DNA of 64,000 nucleotides from Variovorax sp. Root318D1 (GTDB lineage: Bacteria; Pseudomonadota; Gammaproteobacteria; Burkholderiales; Burkholderiaceae_C), in contig NZ_LMCQ01000006.1 of the NCBI RefSeq assembly GCF_001424835.1, forward strand, positions 1 through 64,000, in the 5' to 3' direction. The translations under genes were made by a program, and so were the position numbers. The notes below the pieces were generated by a model. That model ran no database searches. It had not been told where the DNA came from and saw nothing but the letters and a program-made list of their open reading frames with translations. Below, piece after piece: positions 1 through 8,822 of the stretch (position 1 is the stretch's first letter; each line of letters opens with the position of its first letter).

Positions 1-1170
1 TCAGGCGCCGCTCATTTCTGCAACGCGCTCTTCGACAAAAGCCCTGGGGCCCAGCCGCTGAAGTCTGCTTTCACGGCTGTTGAGCCACCAGCCAGCCTGA
101 ACGTTCCAGTCGGCGTAGGGACTATGCGGGTCGGCCGCACCCAGCGTCTGCTGCGCATGCAGCGGGAATTGCGGATCGCGTAGCGCGCTGTGCCCCAGCG
201 CGACGATGTCAGCCTGGCCCGAGGTCACGACTGTCTCCGCCTGATGCGGGTCGACGATCAGGCCGACGGCCATGGTGCCGATACCCGTCTCGCGACGGAT
301 CTGGGCGGCAAACGGCACCTGGAAACCATAGCCGATCGGATAGTCGAAGACGCCGAAACCACCGGAAGAACAGTCAACGACATCGACGCCGACCTTGGCC
401 AGCTCCCTGGCGAAAGCCACGCTGTCATCAATGGTCCAGCCATCCCGACTGCCGTCCACCGCCGAGATACGCACGAACAGCGGCTTGTCCTGCGGCCAGA
501 TCTCGCGCACCTCGCGGGCAATCTCCAGCGGCAGACGGATGCGGTTCTCAAAGCTGCCGCCGTATTCGTCGGTCCGGTCGTTGGTCAGGGGCGACATGAA
601 TGCATTCAACAAGAACCCGTGCGCGCAGTGCAGCTCCAATACCTCGAAGCCAGCCATCAGTGCGCGGCGCGCCGCCGAGGTGAAGTCAGCCCGAACCTTG
701 GCGATGCCCCTTGCATCGAGCGCGGTGGGTACCAGCCATCCCTCGGCCGCTGGACGCGCGCTGGGAGAGACCACCTGCCATGGATGCTCGCCGCGCGCAA
801 CATCACGCTCGTTCAGCGGACCATTCCCCTCGAAGGCGCGCTGAATGCTGGCTTTGGGACCGGCATGGCCGATCTGGATACCTGGGACGGCACCGTATTC
901 TTTGGCAAAGGCCGCAATCCGAGCCAGGCCCTCCACATGGGCGTCATCCCAGATGCCCACATCGCCATGGGTGATCCGTGCCTCGGGGGACACGCCGGTG
1001 GCCTCGACCATCACCAGGCCGAAGCCGCCCAGCACAAAGCGCCCATAGTGGGCCATGTGGTATTCGTTGACAAAGCCGTTGCTGGCTGTGTACTGGCACA
1101 TGGGACTCAGTGCCAGGCGGTTGCGCAGCGTCACTCCGCGCAAGGTCAAAGGCTCAAATAACTTGCTCAT
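1..1170 (-). CDS. Old Yellow Enzyme family NADH:flavin oxidoreductase
   Basis: FMN-dependent ene-reductase of about 389 residues, the usual length of the YqjM/XenA class. The N-terminus (LFEPLTLRGVTLRNRLALSP followed by MCQY) carries the class-typical Cys near the flavin. A middle segment, AHGFLLNAFMSPLTNDRTDE then YGG, is the family signature for substrate and FMN contacts. These enzymes reduce activated C=C bonds or nitro groups with NAD(P)H in the cytoplasm. I chose the internal Met (MSKLFEPL) rather than the Met four codons upstream because the family starts there. It is divergent from a TetR gene 256 bp away, which probably represses it. The family is clear; the substrate is unknown. Confidence 0.9.
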   Translation of the reverse strand: MSKLFEPLTLRGVTLRNRLALSPMCQYTASNGFVNEYHMAHYGRFVLGGFGLVMVEATGVSPEARITHGDVGIWDDAHVEGLARIAAFAKEYGAVPGIQIGHAGPKASIQRAFEGNGPLNERDVARGEHPWQVVSPSARPAAEGWLVPTALDARGIAKVRADFTSAARRALMAGFEVLELHCAHGFLLNAFMSPLTNDRTDEYGGSFENRIRLPLEIAREVREIWPQDKPLFVRISAVDGSRDGWTIDDSVAFARELAKVGVDVVDCSSGGFGVFDYPIGYGFQVPFAAQIRRETGIGTMAVGLIVDPHQAETVVTSGQADIVALGHSALRDPQFPLHAQQTLGAADPHSPYADWNVQAGWWLNSRESRLQRLGPRAFVEERVAEMSGA

Positions 1171-1386
1171 TTTCCAACTCACTATTGATAGATTGATTGA
1201 TGGCCTTGCGGGCAGGCCGGGCAGTGGTTACGACCGCCAGCGTTCTCGCCTGCTGGTGCCGATTGCATCGAGCGAATCGAATGCCACGCGGCTGCATGCA
1301 GCGCTGCCAAATATGATTCACCGGTTCCACCTGCCCTGCTGATGATTTGTATCGACTGCTACAGAATGACTTCATTGTATAGTAAT

Positions 1387-1400
1387 CACTACAGATAGTG
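1387..1400. promoter_or_regulatory. Candidate TetR operator (CACTA-CAGA-TAGTG)
   Basis: A perfect 5-bp inverted repeat with a 4-bp spacer sits 27 bp before the TetR start, in the A/T-rich part of the divergent intergenic region shared with the ene-reductase gene. Position and symmetry fit an operator for the TetR-family protein. The binding assignment is inference only. Confidence 0.4.
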
Positions 1401-1426
1401 TCAAGCGCTTTGATCCCAGAAGATTG

Positions 1427-2074
1427 ATGACCATGTCAAACGCCGCATCTCCTCCAACCCCACCACGCAGCAAAGGACGGCCCCGCGGGTTCGACCGCGA
1501 CGCGGCTTTGGTGCGCGCATTGGATGTGTTTTGGCGCCGGGGCTACGAGCCGGCATCGATGGTGGAGCTCTGCACGGCGATGGGCATCAACCCGCCGAGC
1601 CTTTACGCCGCGTTCGGCAACAAAGCCAAACTGTTTCTGGAGGCCGTGGATTTCTACGAACGCACTTATTGGGATGCGACCTGGGCGGGCTTGGAGACGG
1701 AGCCCGACGTGTACCGCGCGGTCGAAGCGTTCTTCAAGGAGGCGGCGGGCATCCTCCTGTCGCCCCACGCGCCCTGCGGGTGCTTGGTGGTACTGGCTGC
1801 CATCAACGTGTCAGCGGATTCCACAGAAGTCTCCGAAGCGATCAAGTCATTGCGTCAAGTCAGCAAGAGGCGGTTCGCGCAGCGTCTCAAACAAGGCGTC
1901 AGGGATGGCCAGCTTCCCGAGAAGACCGACGTCAAGTCCCTTGCAGCCACACTCAGCACTATGCTGGAAGGCATGTCAGTCCACGCACGCGACGGACTGG
2001 TTCACGCCGAGTTGGCCCGGATCGCGGCGCATGCGGTCAGGCTGTTGCCATCACGGTCGATCGAGAAGGCATAG
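1427..2074 (+). CDS. TetR/AcrR family transcriptional regulator
   Basis: Protein of 215 residues. The N-terminal HTH spans about residues 18-65 (GRPRGFDRDAALVRALDVFW and then GYEPASMVELCTAMGINPPS), followed by a helical ligand domain with the PCGCLVV segment seen in many TetR proteins of this length. Likely a repressor of the divergent ene-reductase gene. Start alternatives are the ATG at 1427 and the ATG at 1433; a TTG at 1424 is less likely. The ligand is unknown; an electrophile or enone would fit the neighbour's chemistry. Confidence 0.88.
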   Translation: MTMSNAASPPTPPRSKGRPRGFDRDAALVRALDVFWRRGYEPASMVELCTAMGINPPSLYAAFGNKAKLFLEAVDFYERTYWDATWAGLETEPDVYRAVEAFFKEAAGILLSPHAPCGCLVVLAAINVSADSTEVSEAIKSLRQVSKRRFAQRLKQGVRDGQLPEKTDVKSLAATLSTMLEGMSVHARDGLVHAELARIAAHAVRLLPSRSIEKA

Positions 2075-2137
2075 CCGTCCGCGGGCTCTGTTTACAGGCA
2101 ATAGCGCCACACACGCCCGAGCCGGAAAGCGGACGCG

Positions 2138-3130
2138 TCAATCCAGATGCGCGCCGACTTTCTTGATGACGTCGGCGAATCGGGACGATTCAGCGGAAAT
2201 ATGCTTGGCGAATTCGGCGGGCGTTGCCATAAAGGGCTCGTAGCCGAAAGCAGCGAACTTGTCGCGAACATCCTGCTCGCTCAGGGCCTTGGCGACATCG
2301 CGGCGGATTTTTTCCAGCACCGCCGGGGACACGCCGCGCGGCGCGGCGAAGGCGGTCCAGCCGCTGACTTCGAACCCCGCAGGCCCACCCGCTTCCGCGA
2401 CCGTGGGCACGTCCTTGTACGCCGCGAGCCTGCGGGGCGCCGCGATTGCGAGAAACTTGAGCTTGCCGCCACGGTATAGCGGCCCCGCCGTGGCGATGGT
2501 CCCCAGCGCGAAGTTCAGTTCACCGTTGGCGACACCGCCGTAAAGCTGGTTCGTCTCCTTGTAGACGACGTGCTGCATCTGGGTGCCCGTCATTGTTTCG
2601 AGGAGCGCCGATCCAAGATGTGCGGGGTTGCCGACCGACCAGGAGCCATAGCTCAGCCTGCCCGGGTTCGCCTTGGCATCGGCGACCAGGTCGGCCACGT
2701 TGCGGTACTTGCTGTCGGCCGAAACGGTGATGAAGAAATAGGTCTTGAACACCGGCGCAATGAGTTCGAAATCCTTGTTGCCGTCGAAAGGCAGCTTTTT
2801 GAAGAGATGCGGGTACGCCGTCAGGTGCACGTTCTCCAGGTGGATCAGGTCGTGCCCGTCGGTAGCGCCGCGCTTGAAGGCATTGATGGCGATGAACCCG
2901 TTGCCGCCCGGCTTGTTGTCGACGGTGACGGGCTGGCCCCAGGCGCGTGCGAGCTTGTCCGCGACGAGACGCGCCACGCCGTCAGGCCCGCTTCCGACGG
3001 GGAACGGACTGATTATTCGCACCGGCCGCGTGGGAAACTGCGGCTCCTGCGCGAAAGCCGCCGCCCCGGGGAGCAAACAGGCCGCCGCGAGCAGCGCGGT
3101 TCGGCGGCTGAAGATGGTGGGCGTTTTCAC
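2138..3130 (-). CDS. Bug/TctC-family tripartite tricarboxylate transporter substrate-binding protein
   Basis: Periplasmic solute receptor of 330 residues. It opens with a signal peptide (RRTALLAAACLLPGAAAFAQ) and continues with the family start FPTRPVRIISPFPVGSGPDG and the VDNKPGGNG loop. Bug proteins bind carboxylates or aromatics and normally deliver them to a TctAB membrane pair. No TctAB lies beside it; a TctBA pair without TctC is at 37986-39942. It is the last gene of the long minus-strand operon, 63 bp after the flavodoxin-like gene, and may bring in the operon's substrate or a related acid. The ligand cannot be read from the sequence. Confidence 0.9.
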   Translation of the reverse strand: MKTPTIFSRRTALLAAACLLPGAAAFAQEPQFPTRPVRIISPFPVGSGPDGVARLVADKLARAWGQPVTVDNKPGGNGFIAINAFKRGATDGHDLIHLENVHLTAYPHLFKKLPFDGNKDFELIAPVFKTYFFITVSADSKYRNVADLVADAKANPGRLSYGSWSVGNPAHLGSALLETMTGTQMQHVVYKETNQLYGGVANGELNFALGTIATAGPLYRGGKLKFLAIAAPRRLAAYKDVPTVAEAGGPAGFEVSGWTAFAAPRGVSPAVLEKIRRDVAKALSEQDVRDKFAAFGYEPFMATPAEFAKHISAESSRFADVIKKVGAHLD

Positions 3131-3193
3131 TCGGTTTGCTCCTGGTAGTTATCGTGAGGAAATCGCCTCAGGCCAATCTGATGGCCTCGGCGA

Positions 3194-3781
3194 TCAAGCT
3201 GGTGCAGCGTTCGAATGCTGCGGCTGGCCGGCAGCCATCCGGGCCGTCACCGACGCCACGCGCTCGCCGAACAGGCGCGCCGTCTCCAGGTCGCCCGCTG
3301 CCATTTCGCCGGCGCCCGCGTCGGAAGGCGACTGCGCGATGGCGCCGCTGAAGGAGACGAGGTAGTTCACGTCGTTGCGCTTCGCGTCCTTGGTGTTGCT
3401 GGGCATCAGCCCCTGGCTGACCCAGATCATCCCGTGCTGCATGGCCATCGTGAACAGCGCGGTGAGCGTCGACTGCTTGTCGCCGTTCACGCCGGCGCTG
3501 TTGGTGAAGCCGGCGGCAATCTTGTCCTTCCATTCCTGCGCATACCAGTACTTGGACGAGGCATCGGCAAATTTCTTGAACTGCCAGCTGACGCTGCCCA
3601 TGTAGGTGGGCGTGCCGAAGATGATGGCGTCGGCCGCCTTGAGCTGTTCCCAGCCGCCGGCCGGGAGGTTGCCCTCGGCGTCGATGGCGATGAGCTCTGC
3701 GCCGGCGCCTTGCGCCACCGCCTGAGCCATGCGCTGGGTGTGGCCGTAGCCGGAGTGGAAGACGACTGCAATGGTGGGCAT
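3194..3781 (-). CDS. Flavodoxin-fold NAD(P)H:quinone oxidoreductase (WrbA-like)
   Basis: Protein of 195 residues with a flavodoxin fold: the N-terminal FMN phosphate loop FHSGYGHTQRMA (about residues 8-19) and the FGTPTYMGSVSWQFKKF segment (about residues 55-71) match the WrbA/NQO family. These enzymes reduce quinones by two electrons, avoiding semiquinones. In this operon it could detoxify or recycle catechol or hydroquinone-type intermediates, or act as a one-electron carrier for the P450; both roles are inference. It follows the FAH-family gene by 39 bp. Confidence 0.85.
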   Translation of the reverse strand: MPTIAVVFHSGYGHTQRMAQAVAQGAGAELIAIDAEGNLPAGGWEQLKAADAIIFGTPTYMGSVSWQFKKFADASSKYWYAQEWKDKIAAGFTNSAGVNGDKQSTLTALFTMAMQHGMIWVSQGLMPSNTKDAKRNDVNYLVSFSGAIAQSPSDAGAGEMAAGDLETARLFGERVASVTARMAAGQPQHSNAAPA

Positions 3782-3820
3782 GCAAAATTCCTTTGATTTG
3801 GTTTCGTTGGGTTGGGGATG

Positions 3821-4726
3821 TCAGGCGGGGGTCTCGTAGGCACCCAGGTCTTTGGCGACGAGCCGGTTTCTCAGTTCGCCCAGGCCGGTCGCGCGGACGA
3901 CCACCAGATCGCCCTCCTTGAGGAACACCGGCGGTGTCCGTGCGTTGCCGATCCCGCTGGGGGTGCCCGTGAGGAGCACGTCGCCCGGCCTCAGGGTCAT
4001 TCCAAACGAGAGTTCGCTCACCAGCTCGGCAATGCCGAATGCCATCTGCGATGCACTTGCCTGCTGCATCACTGCGCCGTTCAATTCGCATTCGAGAGTG
4101 ACGTTCGCCAGGTCGACGTCGTCGCGCAGCGTGAGCCACGGGCCGAGGGGCATGGTGCCGTCGATGCTCTTTCCTTTGAGCCACTGGCCGCCGTGCCGGC
4201 GTTGCAGGTCGCGCTGGGAAACGTCGTTCGCAAGGCAATAGCCGAACACGTGCGCCATCGCGTGCTCGCGAGGGATGCTGCGCCCCTCTTTGCCGATGAC
4301 GAGCGCAATCTCGGCCTCGTAGTCCCATTTTCCGGAAATGACGGCGTCGAACGCGATGTCGTCGTGCGGCCCGATCAGGACATCCGGTCCCTTGGTGAAA
4401 AAGGTCGGGGCTTCGGGTTTGGGGACGTCCTGCCCTTCGCGCTTGCCCTCGCTCTCGTAGAAGTGGTCCCAGTAGTTCCATCCCGTGCACAGCACGTCGC
4501 GGCGCAAGCGCCGGATCGGAGACAGAAGCCGCAGCTCGGAGAGCGCAGTGCCTTCGGACTGCGGAGACTCGCAGAGCTTGCGCAATGCCGGAATCGCGCT
4601 GTCGCATGCGTCGATCACGCGTTGCATGTCACCGAACTCACGCGGAGCTATCACGACGTTGCCCTCCGCGCGCAGACAGGCGAGGCGCTCCTCGCCGGTG
4701 CGCAGTTCAACAGTTCCTAGTTTCAA
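3821..4726 (-). CDS. Fumarylacetoacetate hydrolase (FAH) family protein
   Basis: Protein of 301 residues. A short N-terminal domain precedes the catalytic FAH domain, with the metal-binding acidic run DYEAEIALVIGKEG, the segment KSIDGTMPLGPW and the C-terminal signature LRPGDVLLTGTPSGIG. Members hydrolyse acylpyruvates, or decarboxylate or hydrate 2-oxo-dienoates at the lower end of meta-cleavage and gentisate pathways. It lies 9 bp downstream of the aldehyde dehydrogenase gene, so it probably acts after ring cleavage on the operon's substrate. Which of the three activities it has cannot be settled here. Confidence 0.88.
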   Translation of the reverse strand: MKLGTVELRTGEERLACLRAEGNVVIAPREFGDMQRVIDACDSAIPALRKLCESPQSEGTALSELRLLSPIRRLRRDVLCTGWNYWDHFYESEGKREGQDVPKPEAPTFFTKGPDVLIGPHDDIAFDAVISGKWDYEAEIALVIGKEGRSIPREHAMAHVFGYCLANDVSQRDLQRRHGGQWLKGKSIDGTMPLGPWLTLRDDVDLANVTLECELNGAVMQQASASQMAFGIAELVSELSFGMTLRPGDVLLTGTPSGIGNARTPPVFLKEGDLVVVRATGLGELRNRLVAKDLGAYETPA

Positions 4727-4735
4727 GAATTTTCC

Positions 4736-6265
4736 TCAGAGTTTGAGCCGGCTGTCCCAGGGCGACTCGCCACCCCAGTTGATGCACACGCTCTGCCGGC
4801 GCATGTAGCCCTTCCAGGCATCGGACCCGGCAGTTCGACCGCCGCCCGTCTCCTTTTCGCCGCCGAACGCAGCACCGATGTCGGCGCCGGTCGTGCCCAT
4901 GTTGACCTTGGCAATACCGCAATCGCTGCCCGCGGCCGAGAGGAACAGCTCGATGTTGCCGAGGTTCGTGCTGTGGATGCCGGACGCCAAGCCCTGGGGC
5001 ACGCCGTTGTGGATGTCGATGGCCTCCTCGATGGTGTCGTACGCCACCACGTACACGATGGGTGCAAACGTTTCGTGCTGCACGCAAGGCCACTCCGGAC
5101 GAACCTGCGTGATGAGCGTCGGCTCCACGTAGTGGCCGGGGCGATCGATGCGCCGGCCGCCGAAAACGACCTGGCCGCCCAATGCAGCGGCGTCGCGCAC
5201 CGCGCTTTCGAAGTGGCCCACGGCGGCTTTGTCCACGAGCGGCCCGACCACGACGCCGGGATCGCGCGGGTCGCCGATTCGGATCTGTGCAAAGGATTTC
5301 TTCAGCAGCTCCACGAGCTCGCCTTCGACGGAACGATGCACGATGACCCGGCGCGTGCTGGTGCAGCGCTGCCCGGTCGTGCCCACGGCGCCGAAGGTGA
5401 TGCTGCGCGCGGCCAGCTTGAGGTCCGCCGTCTCGTCCACGATGCAGCCGTTGTTGCCGGAGCACTCCAGCATGTAGCGCCGCCCGAGCGTGCGGCCCAC
5501 GACGCTGGCCACCTTGCGGCCCACCGTGGTGGACCCGGTGAACGAGACCAGTGCGACACGCGCGTCGGCCACGAGCAATTCGGCGAGCTCGTTGCTCTCT
5601 GGAATGAAGAGCGTGAACACGCCTTCGAAGCCCATTTCCTGCATGGCGATGTTGCTCAGGTGCTGAAGCGCCAGGGCCGTGAGCGGCACCTTCGGACTCG
5701 GCTTCCAGACCACGGTGTTGCCGCCGATCGCGGCCAGGAAGCCGTTCTGGGCCCACACGGCCGCGGGGAAGTTGTAGGCCGAGATGACGCCCACCACGCC
5801 CAGTGGAAGCCACTGGTCGTACATGCGGTGCTTTGCGCGCTGCGACTGCTGCGTGAAGCCGTACAGCATGCGCGACTGGCCCGCGGCGAAGGTCGCCATG
5901 TCGACCAGCTCTTTCACCTCCGACCGAGCCTCCATCAGCGACTTGCCCGTGTCGAGCGCGACGATGGCCGCCAGACCTTCGAGGTGTTCGGTTGCGAGCT
6001 GTCCGATGCGCAGCACCAGTTCACCGCGCCGCGGTGCCGGCACCATGCGCCAGGACTGCTGCGTGGCGACTGCCGCGGCCATGACCTTCTCGTAGTCGGC
6101 GGCATTCGCACCAGCAACGCGGGCGGTCACCGTTTCGTCGGCTGGATTGACTGCGTCGATGAGTGCGCGGTCTTCGGTTGTGCTCCAGCCCTGGGGGCCG
6201 GAGCAGGCGCCGGCATGAATCGGCTGGATGCCGAATTGGCGCAGCACTTCTTGCGTGTCAAACAT
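4736..6265 (-). CDS. NAD(P)-dependent aldehyde dehydrogenase (ALDH7-like)
   Basis: Protein of 509 residues. It has the Rossmann motif FTGSTTVGRKVA, the catalytic base region LECSGNNGCIV (the usual Glu is kept but the common LGGNN is CSGNN) and the catalytic Cys in TTGQRCTSTRR. Length and the GNN/GQRCTSTRR pattern resemble ALDH7 (alpha-aminoadipic or aminomuconic-type semialdehyde) enzymes. In the operon it should oxidise a ring-cleavage semialdehyde to the acid. Neighbours are the FAH-family gene (9 bp) and the cupin gene (13 bp). Confidence 0.9.
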   Translation of the reverse strand: MFDTQEVLRQFGIQPIHAGACSGPQGWSTTEDRALIDAVNPADETVTARVAGANAADYEKVMAAAVATQQSWRMVPAPRRGELVLRIGQLATEHLEGLAAIVALDTGKSLMEARSEVKELVDMATFAAGQSRMLYGFTQQSQRAKHRMYDQWLPLGVVGVISAYNFPAAVWAQNGFLAAIGGNTVVWKPSPKVPLTALALQHLSNIAMQEMGFEGVFTLFIPESNELAELLVADARVALVSFTGSTTVGRKVASVVGRTLGRRYMLECSGNNGCIVDETADLKLAARSITFGAVGTTGQRCTSTRRVIVHRSVEGELVELLKKSFAQIRIGDPRDPGVVVGPLVDKAAVGHFESAVRDAAALGGQVVFGGRRIDRPGHYVEPTLITQVRPEWPCVQHETFAPIVYVVAYDTIEEAIDIHNGVPQGLASGIHSTNLGNIELFLSAAGSDCGIAKVNMGTTGADIGAAFGGEKETGGGRTAGSDAWKGYMRRQSVCINWGGESPWDSRLKL

Positions 6266-6278
6266 TTGCGTGAGTTCC

Positions 6279-6704
6279 TCAGGTTTTGGAAAGGAAGCCG
6301 GAGATGGACTGGTCCGTGTGGAACGCCGGCTTCTCGTAGTAGTGGGGGCCGTCGTAGATTTCGATCAGCACGCTGCGCTCGTGCGCGACCGTGGGGCCGT
6401 GCGGATGGTCCTTCGGGTTCATGTAGAACGAACCCGGAGTCAGCCGAAGCTGGCTGTCCGTGTACTCGTAGTCGCCTTCCAGGCAGTACATGAACTGGTT
6501 GGACGCATGCGAGTGCTTCACGGGGATGCGGCCGCCCTTCTGGTACTCCAGCAAGGCGATGCTGGCCCCGGTGTCCGCGTTTTTCCAGAGAAAGTACTGG
6601 CGAAATCCGTACTCGGAAAAGTCGATCCACTTGGCCGGATCGAGCTCCTGCGTTCGGATCAGCAGTTCAAGGGTCTTCATCGTGGCTTCGTTGGGCGGAT
6701 TCAT
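6279..6704 (-). CDS. Small single-domain cupin protein
   Basis: Protein of 141 residues with one cupin barrel: motif 1 is roughly GGRIPVKHSHASNQFMYCLE (His-x-His then Glu spacing) and motif 2 is PGSFYMNPKDHPHGPTV. The His residues suggest a bound metal. Small cupins in catabolic operons can be isomerases, dioxygenases or sugar/acid binding proteins, so the role is undefined. Its start overlaps the stop of the upstream RraA gene by 4 nt (ATGA), indicating coupled translation. Confidence 0.8.
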   Translation of the reverse strand: MNPPNEATMKTLELLIRTQELDPAKWIDFSEYGFRQYFLWKNADTGASIALLEYQKGGRIPVKHSHASNQFMYCLEGDYEYTDSQLRLTPGSFYMNPKDHPHGPTVAHERSVLIEIYDGPHYYEKPAFHTDQSISGFLSKT

Positions 6705-7471
6705 TGCAGAACCTCCAGTGAGGGACGCCCGGCCGCGACCCAGCCGTCGTATTCCTTGCGGCTTTCCGGGGTCGCCGGAAACAACCCGAAGATCGGGCGC
6801 CCGCGTGAGATGTGCAGTGCCGCGAAGCGCTCGTAATCGACCGCCTCCAGTGCTTCCTGGGCGATCTCGTCAACCAGGTGCTGCGGGATCACCACCACGC
6901 CCTCGGCATCGCCCACCAGCACATCGCCCGGGTACACCGCCACGTCTGCGCAGCCCACCGGCCCATTGAGCTCGACCGGGTGCATGGCGATGGGCGTAGC
7001 CGGCGGCGCGGCCTGCCGCTGATAGGCCGGCAGGTTCGTGGCGCGGATACCGGGTGTGTCCCGGAAGCCTCCGTCGGTGACCACGCCTGCCACGCCACGC
7101 TGGCGCATGCGCAACGCCATCAGGTCGCCCGCGGCAGCCGAGCGCACGCATCCGCCCGTGTCGATCACCAGCACGTGGCCGGGCGGACACTCCTCCACGG
7201 CGCGGCGGTGCAGGTTGTCGTCACGGCCGTAGTTGGCCATGGTGTCGATGTCCTCGCGCGCCGGCATGAAACGCAGCGTGTAGGCCGGGCCCACCATCGA
7301 CTCCTGCATTCCGGAAACCGGATGGAGCCCCAACAGGTAGGCGTTGCGGAACCCGCGCCTGAGCAGCGAGTTGGCAATGTTCGCCGTCCCCACCTGCGAC
7401 AGTTTCTCGCGTGTGGCTGGCGACAGACCGGGTGCGACGTCGCTGTGAATCGGTTGTTCCCTGAGGTTCAT
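6701..7471 (-). CDS. RraA-family protein (4-hydroxy-4-methyl-2-oxoglutarate aldolase-like)
   Basis: Protein of 256 residues in the RraA / class II pyruvate aldolase fold. The signature GVVTDGGFRDTPGI holds the catalytic Arg-Asp pair that binds pyruvate enolate and metal, and GDVLVGDAEGVVVIP is the conserved C-terminal strand region. Catabolic members split 4-hydroxy-2-oxo acids or 4-carboxy-4-hydroxy-2-oxoadipate, or decarboxylate oxaloacetate; RNase E regulators are shorter (about 160 residues). Placement with ring-cleavage enzymes favours an aldolase closing the pathway. It overlaps both neighbours by 4 nt. Confidence 0.85.
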   Translation of the reverse strand: MNLREQPIHSDVAPGLSPATREKLSQVGTANIANSLLRRGFRNAYLLGLHPVSGMQESMVGPAYTLRFMPAREDIDTMANYGRDDNLHRRAVEECPPGHVLVIDTGGCVRSAAAGDLMALRMRQRGVAGVVTDGGFRDTPGIRATNLPAYQRQAAPPATPIAMHPVELNGPVGCADVAVYPGDVLVGDAEGVVVIPQHLVDEIAQEALEAVDYERFAALHISRGRPIFGLFPATPESRKEYDGWVAAGRPSLEVLQ

Positions 7472-7872
7472 GATGGCCTTCCTCCATGTCCCAGCACGGC
7501 GACCGCTTCGATCTCCACCAGGATCGCGGCCTGCGCCAACGCGCTGACCTCCACCAATGTGGCGACCGGAAACGCGCCATCGAAGAATTCGCGGCGAGCC
7601 CGCCAGACCTGTTCGCGATTTGCGATCTGCGTGACGTAGATGTTGAGCTTCACCACGTCGCGCATGGTGCCGCCCGCGGCAGTGACCAGATGCTGGATCC
7701 GCTCGAAGATCAAGCGAGCCTGGTGGTACTCGTCGCCGCCCGCGGGCTGCATGTTGCGATCGCGGGCCGTGAGGCCTGCGACGTAAACCGTGTCGCCCAC
7801 CTTGAGGCAGTTGGACCAGGTGCCCGGCGCCGGCTCGGTGACTTCGGGGCTGCTGATGCGTTGTATCGTCAT
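7468..7872 (-). CDS. RidA (YjgF/YER057c/UK114) family deaminase
   Basis: Protein of 134 residues. The reading frame stays open upstream to 8211, but the family begins at MTIQRISSPEVTEPAPGTWS, so the start is set at 7872. The sequence continues with VGDTVYVAGLTARD and ends in VEVSALAQAAILVEIEAVAV; the conserved catalytic Arg of true RidA is not obvious in the usual place (RxxxxV segment), so activity is uncertain. Rid proteins hydrolyse enamine or imine intermediates; 2-aminomuconate deaminases of aminophenol pathways belong here. A pathway role on a nitrogen-bearing intermediate is inferred from context. Confidence 0.85.
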   Translation of the reverse strand: MTIQRISSPEVTEPAPGTWSNCLKVGDTVYVAGLTARDRNMQPAGGDEYHQARLIFERIQHLVTAAGGTMRDVVKLNIYVTQIANREQVWRARREFFDGAFPVATLVEVSALAQAAILVEIEAVAVLGHGGRPS

Positions 7873-7886
7873 TCGCTTTGTTTCCG

Positions 7887-8822
7887 TCAAGAAAAGAAGT
7901 CCAGAGGCGGTTTCGCCCCCCATTGGGTGGTCTCGTCGGCCGTGCCGGCGAAGACGCTGGCGCGGTGCAGGTGGTTCACCACGTCGCCGTCGGTGTAGTG
8001 CTCGATCCGGAAGCCGAAGGGATCGCGCCAGTAGTCGAAGATCTGGCTTCCCAGCAGGTGCCTGCCGACACCGCAGTCGAGCGTGTAGCCTCGCTCCAGC
8101 AGGAAGTCGTGCGCGCTCATCACCGCATCCAGCCCGTCCATCTCGAACGAGCAGTGATGCACGCCGACCACCGGCGCCTGCAGCACGAGCATGCAATGGT
8201 GGTCCACCCACGCTTCCCCCGCATCCACCCGCAGGAAGCTGCCGATGGTGCGACCCGGTTGGCCGGGCACGGCCAGGTAGTCCGAGGCGATGAGCCCGAA
8301 GCGTTCGCGCAGCCAGCCCACCGACGCCTCGTGATCACTGACGTGCAGTACGAAATGGCCCAGGCGCCGCACCGGTTGGGTCTGCCGTGCCACCCGAACC
8401 GGCACGTTCTTGCGCGGCTTGGCTGCGGCGGCGTTGAAATCATCCGCTCGCGGAAGATGCAGCGGCTGCGCGGGCACGGCGCCGTACAAAGCATCGATCT
8501 CGAAGCCGTCGGGCATGCGCATGCGCACGCGCTCGCCACCGCCGGGAAGTTCGGACACCGGCTCAACCGCGCTCGAGCCCGGCAAGCGCGCCAGCGCAGC
8601 AAGGTCGGCGCGCGACGCCACCTGCAATCCGGCGCCGAGGAAGCGAGGTTCGCTGCCCAGTACGGCCTCGTAGACGAACGGCGCGGTGCCGCTCCCGCGC
8701 ATCAGCAGGCGCTTGCCGTCGCAGGGCGCGGCCGGATGCATGCCGAAGTCGAGCAGGAAGGTCTCCAGTCGCGACAGATCCGGCGTCTGGTAGCGCACAT
8801 AGGCCAGGTCGATCGCCTTCAT
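7887..8822 (-). CDS. VOC-family extradiol ring-cleavage dioxygenase-like protein
   Basis: Protein of 311 residues with two vicinal-oxygen-chelate modules (about residues 5-115 and 145-290), the layout and length of type I extradiol dioxygenases. Candidate Fe(II) ligands are His in LGHFVLHV, His in GVHHCSFEMDG and Glu in FRIEHYTDGD. The last segment is the usual C-terminal ligand region. It would open a dihydroxylated ring between or beside hydroxyls. It sits 14 bp after RidA and overlaps livF by 4 nt. The exact ring substrate is unknown. Confidence 0.85.
   Translation of the reverse strand: MKAIDLAYVRYQTPDLSRLETFLLDFGMHPAAPCDGKRLLMRGSGTAPFVYEAVLGSEPRFLGAGLQVASRADLAALARLPGSSAVEPVSELPGGGERVRMRMPDGFEIDALYGAVPAQPLHLPRADDFNAAAAKPRKNVPVRVARQTQPVRRLGHFVLHVSDHEASVGWLRERFGLIASDYLAVPGQPGRTIGSFLRVDAGEAWVDHHCMLVLQAPVVGVHHCSFEMDGLDAVMSAHDFLLERGYTLDCGVGRHLLGSQIFDYWRDPFGFRIEHYTDGDVVNHLHRASVFAGTADETTQWGAKPPLDFFS

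Noticed and set aside
190..1161. Long plus-strand open frame opposite the ene-reductase gene
   Set aside because: Arg/His/Gln-rich translation without domain features; a shadow produced by high GC on the antisense strand.
3168..4607. 479-codon minus frame overlapping the FAH-family and flavodoxin genes
   Set aside because: Out of frame with two clear protein families; composition is arginine-rich noise.
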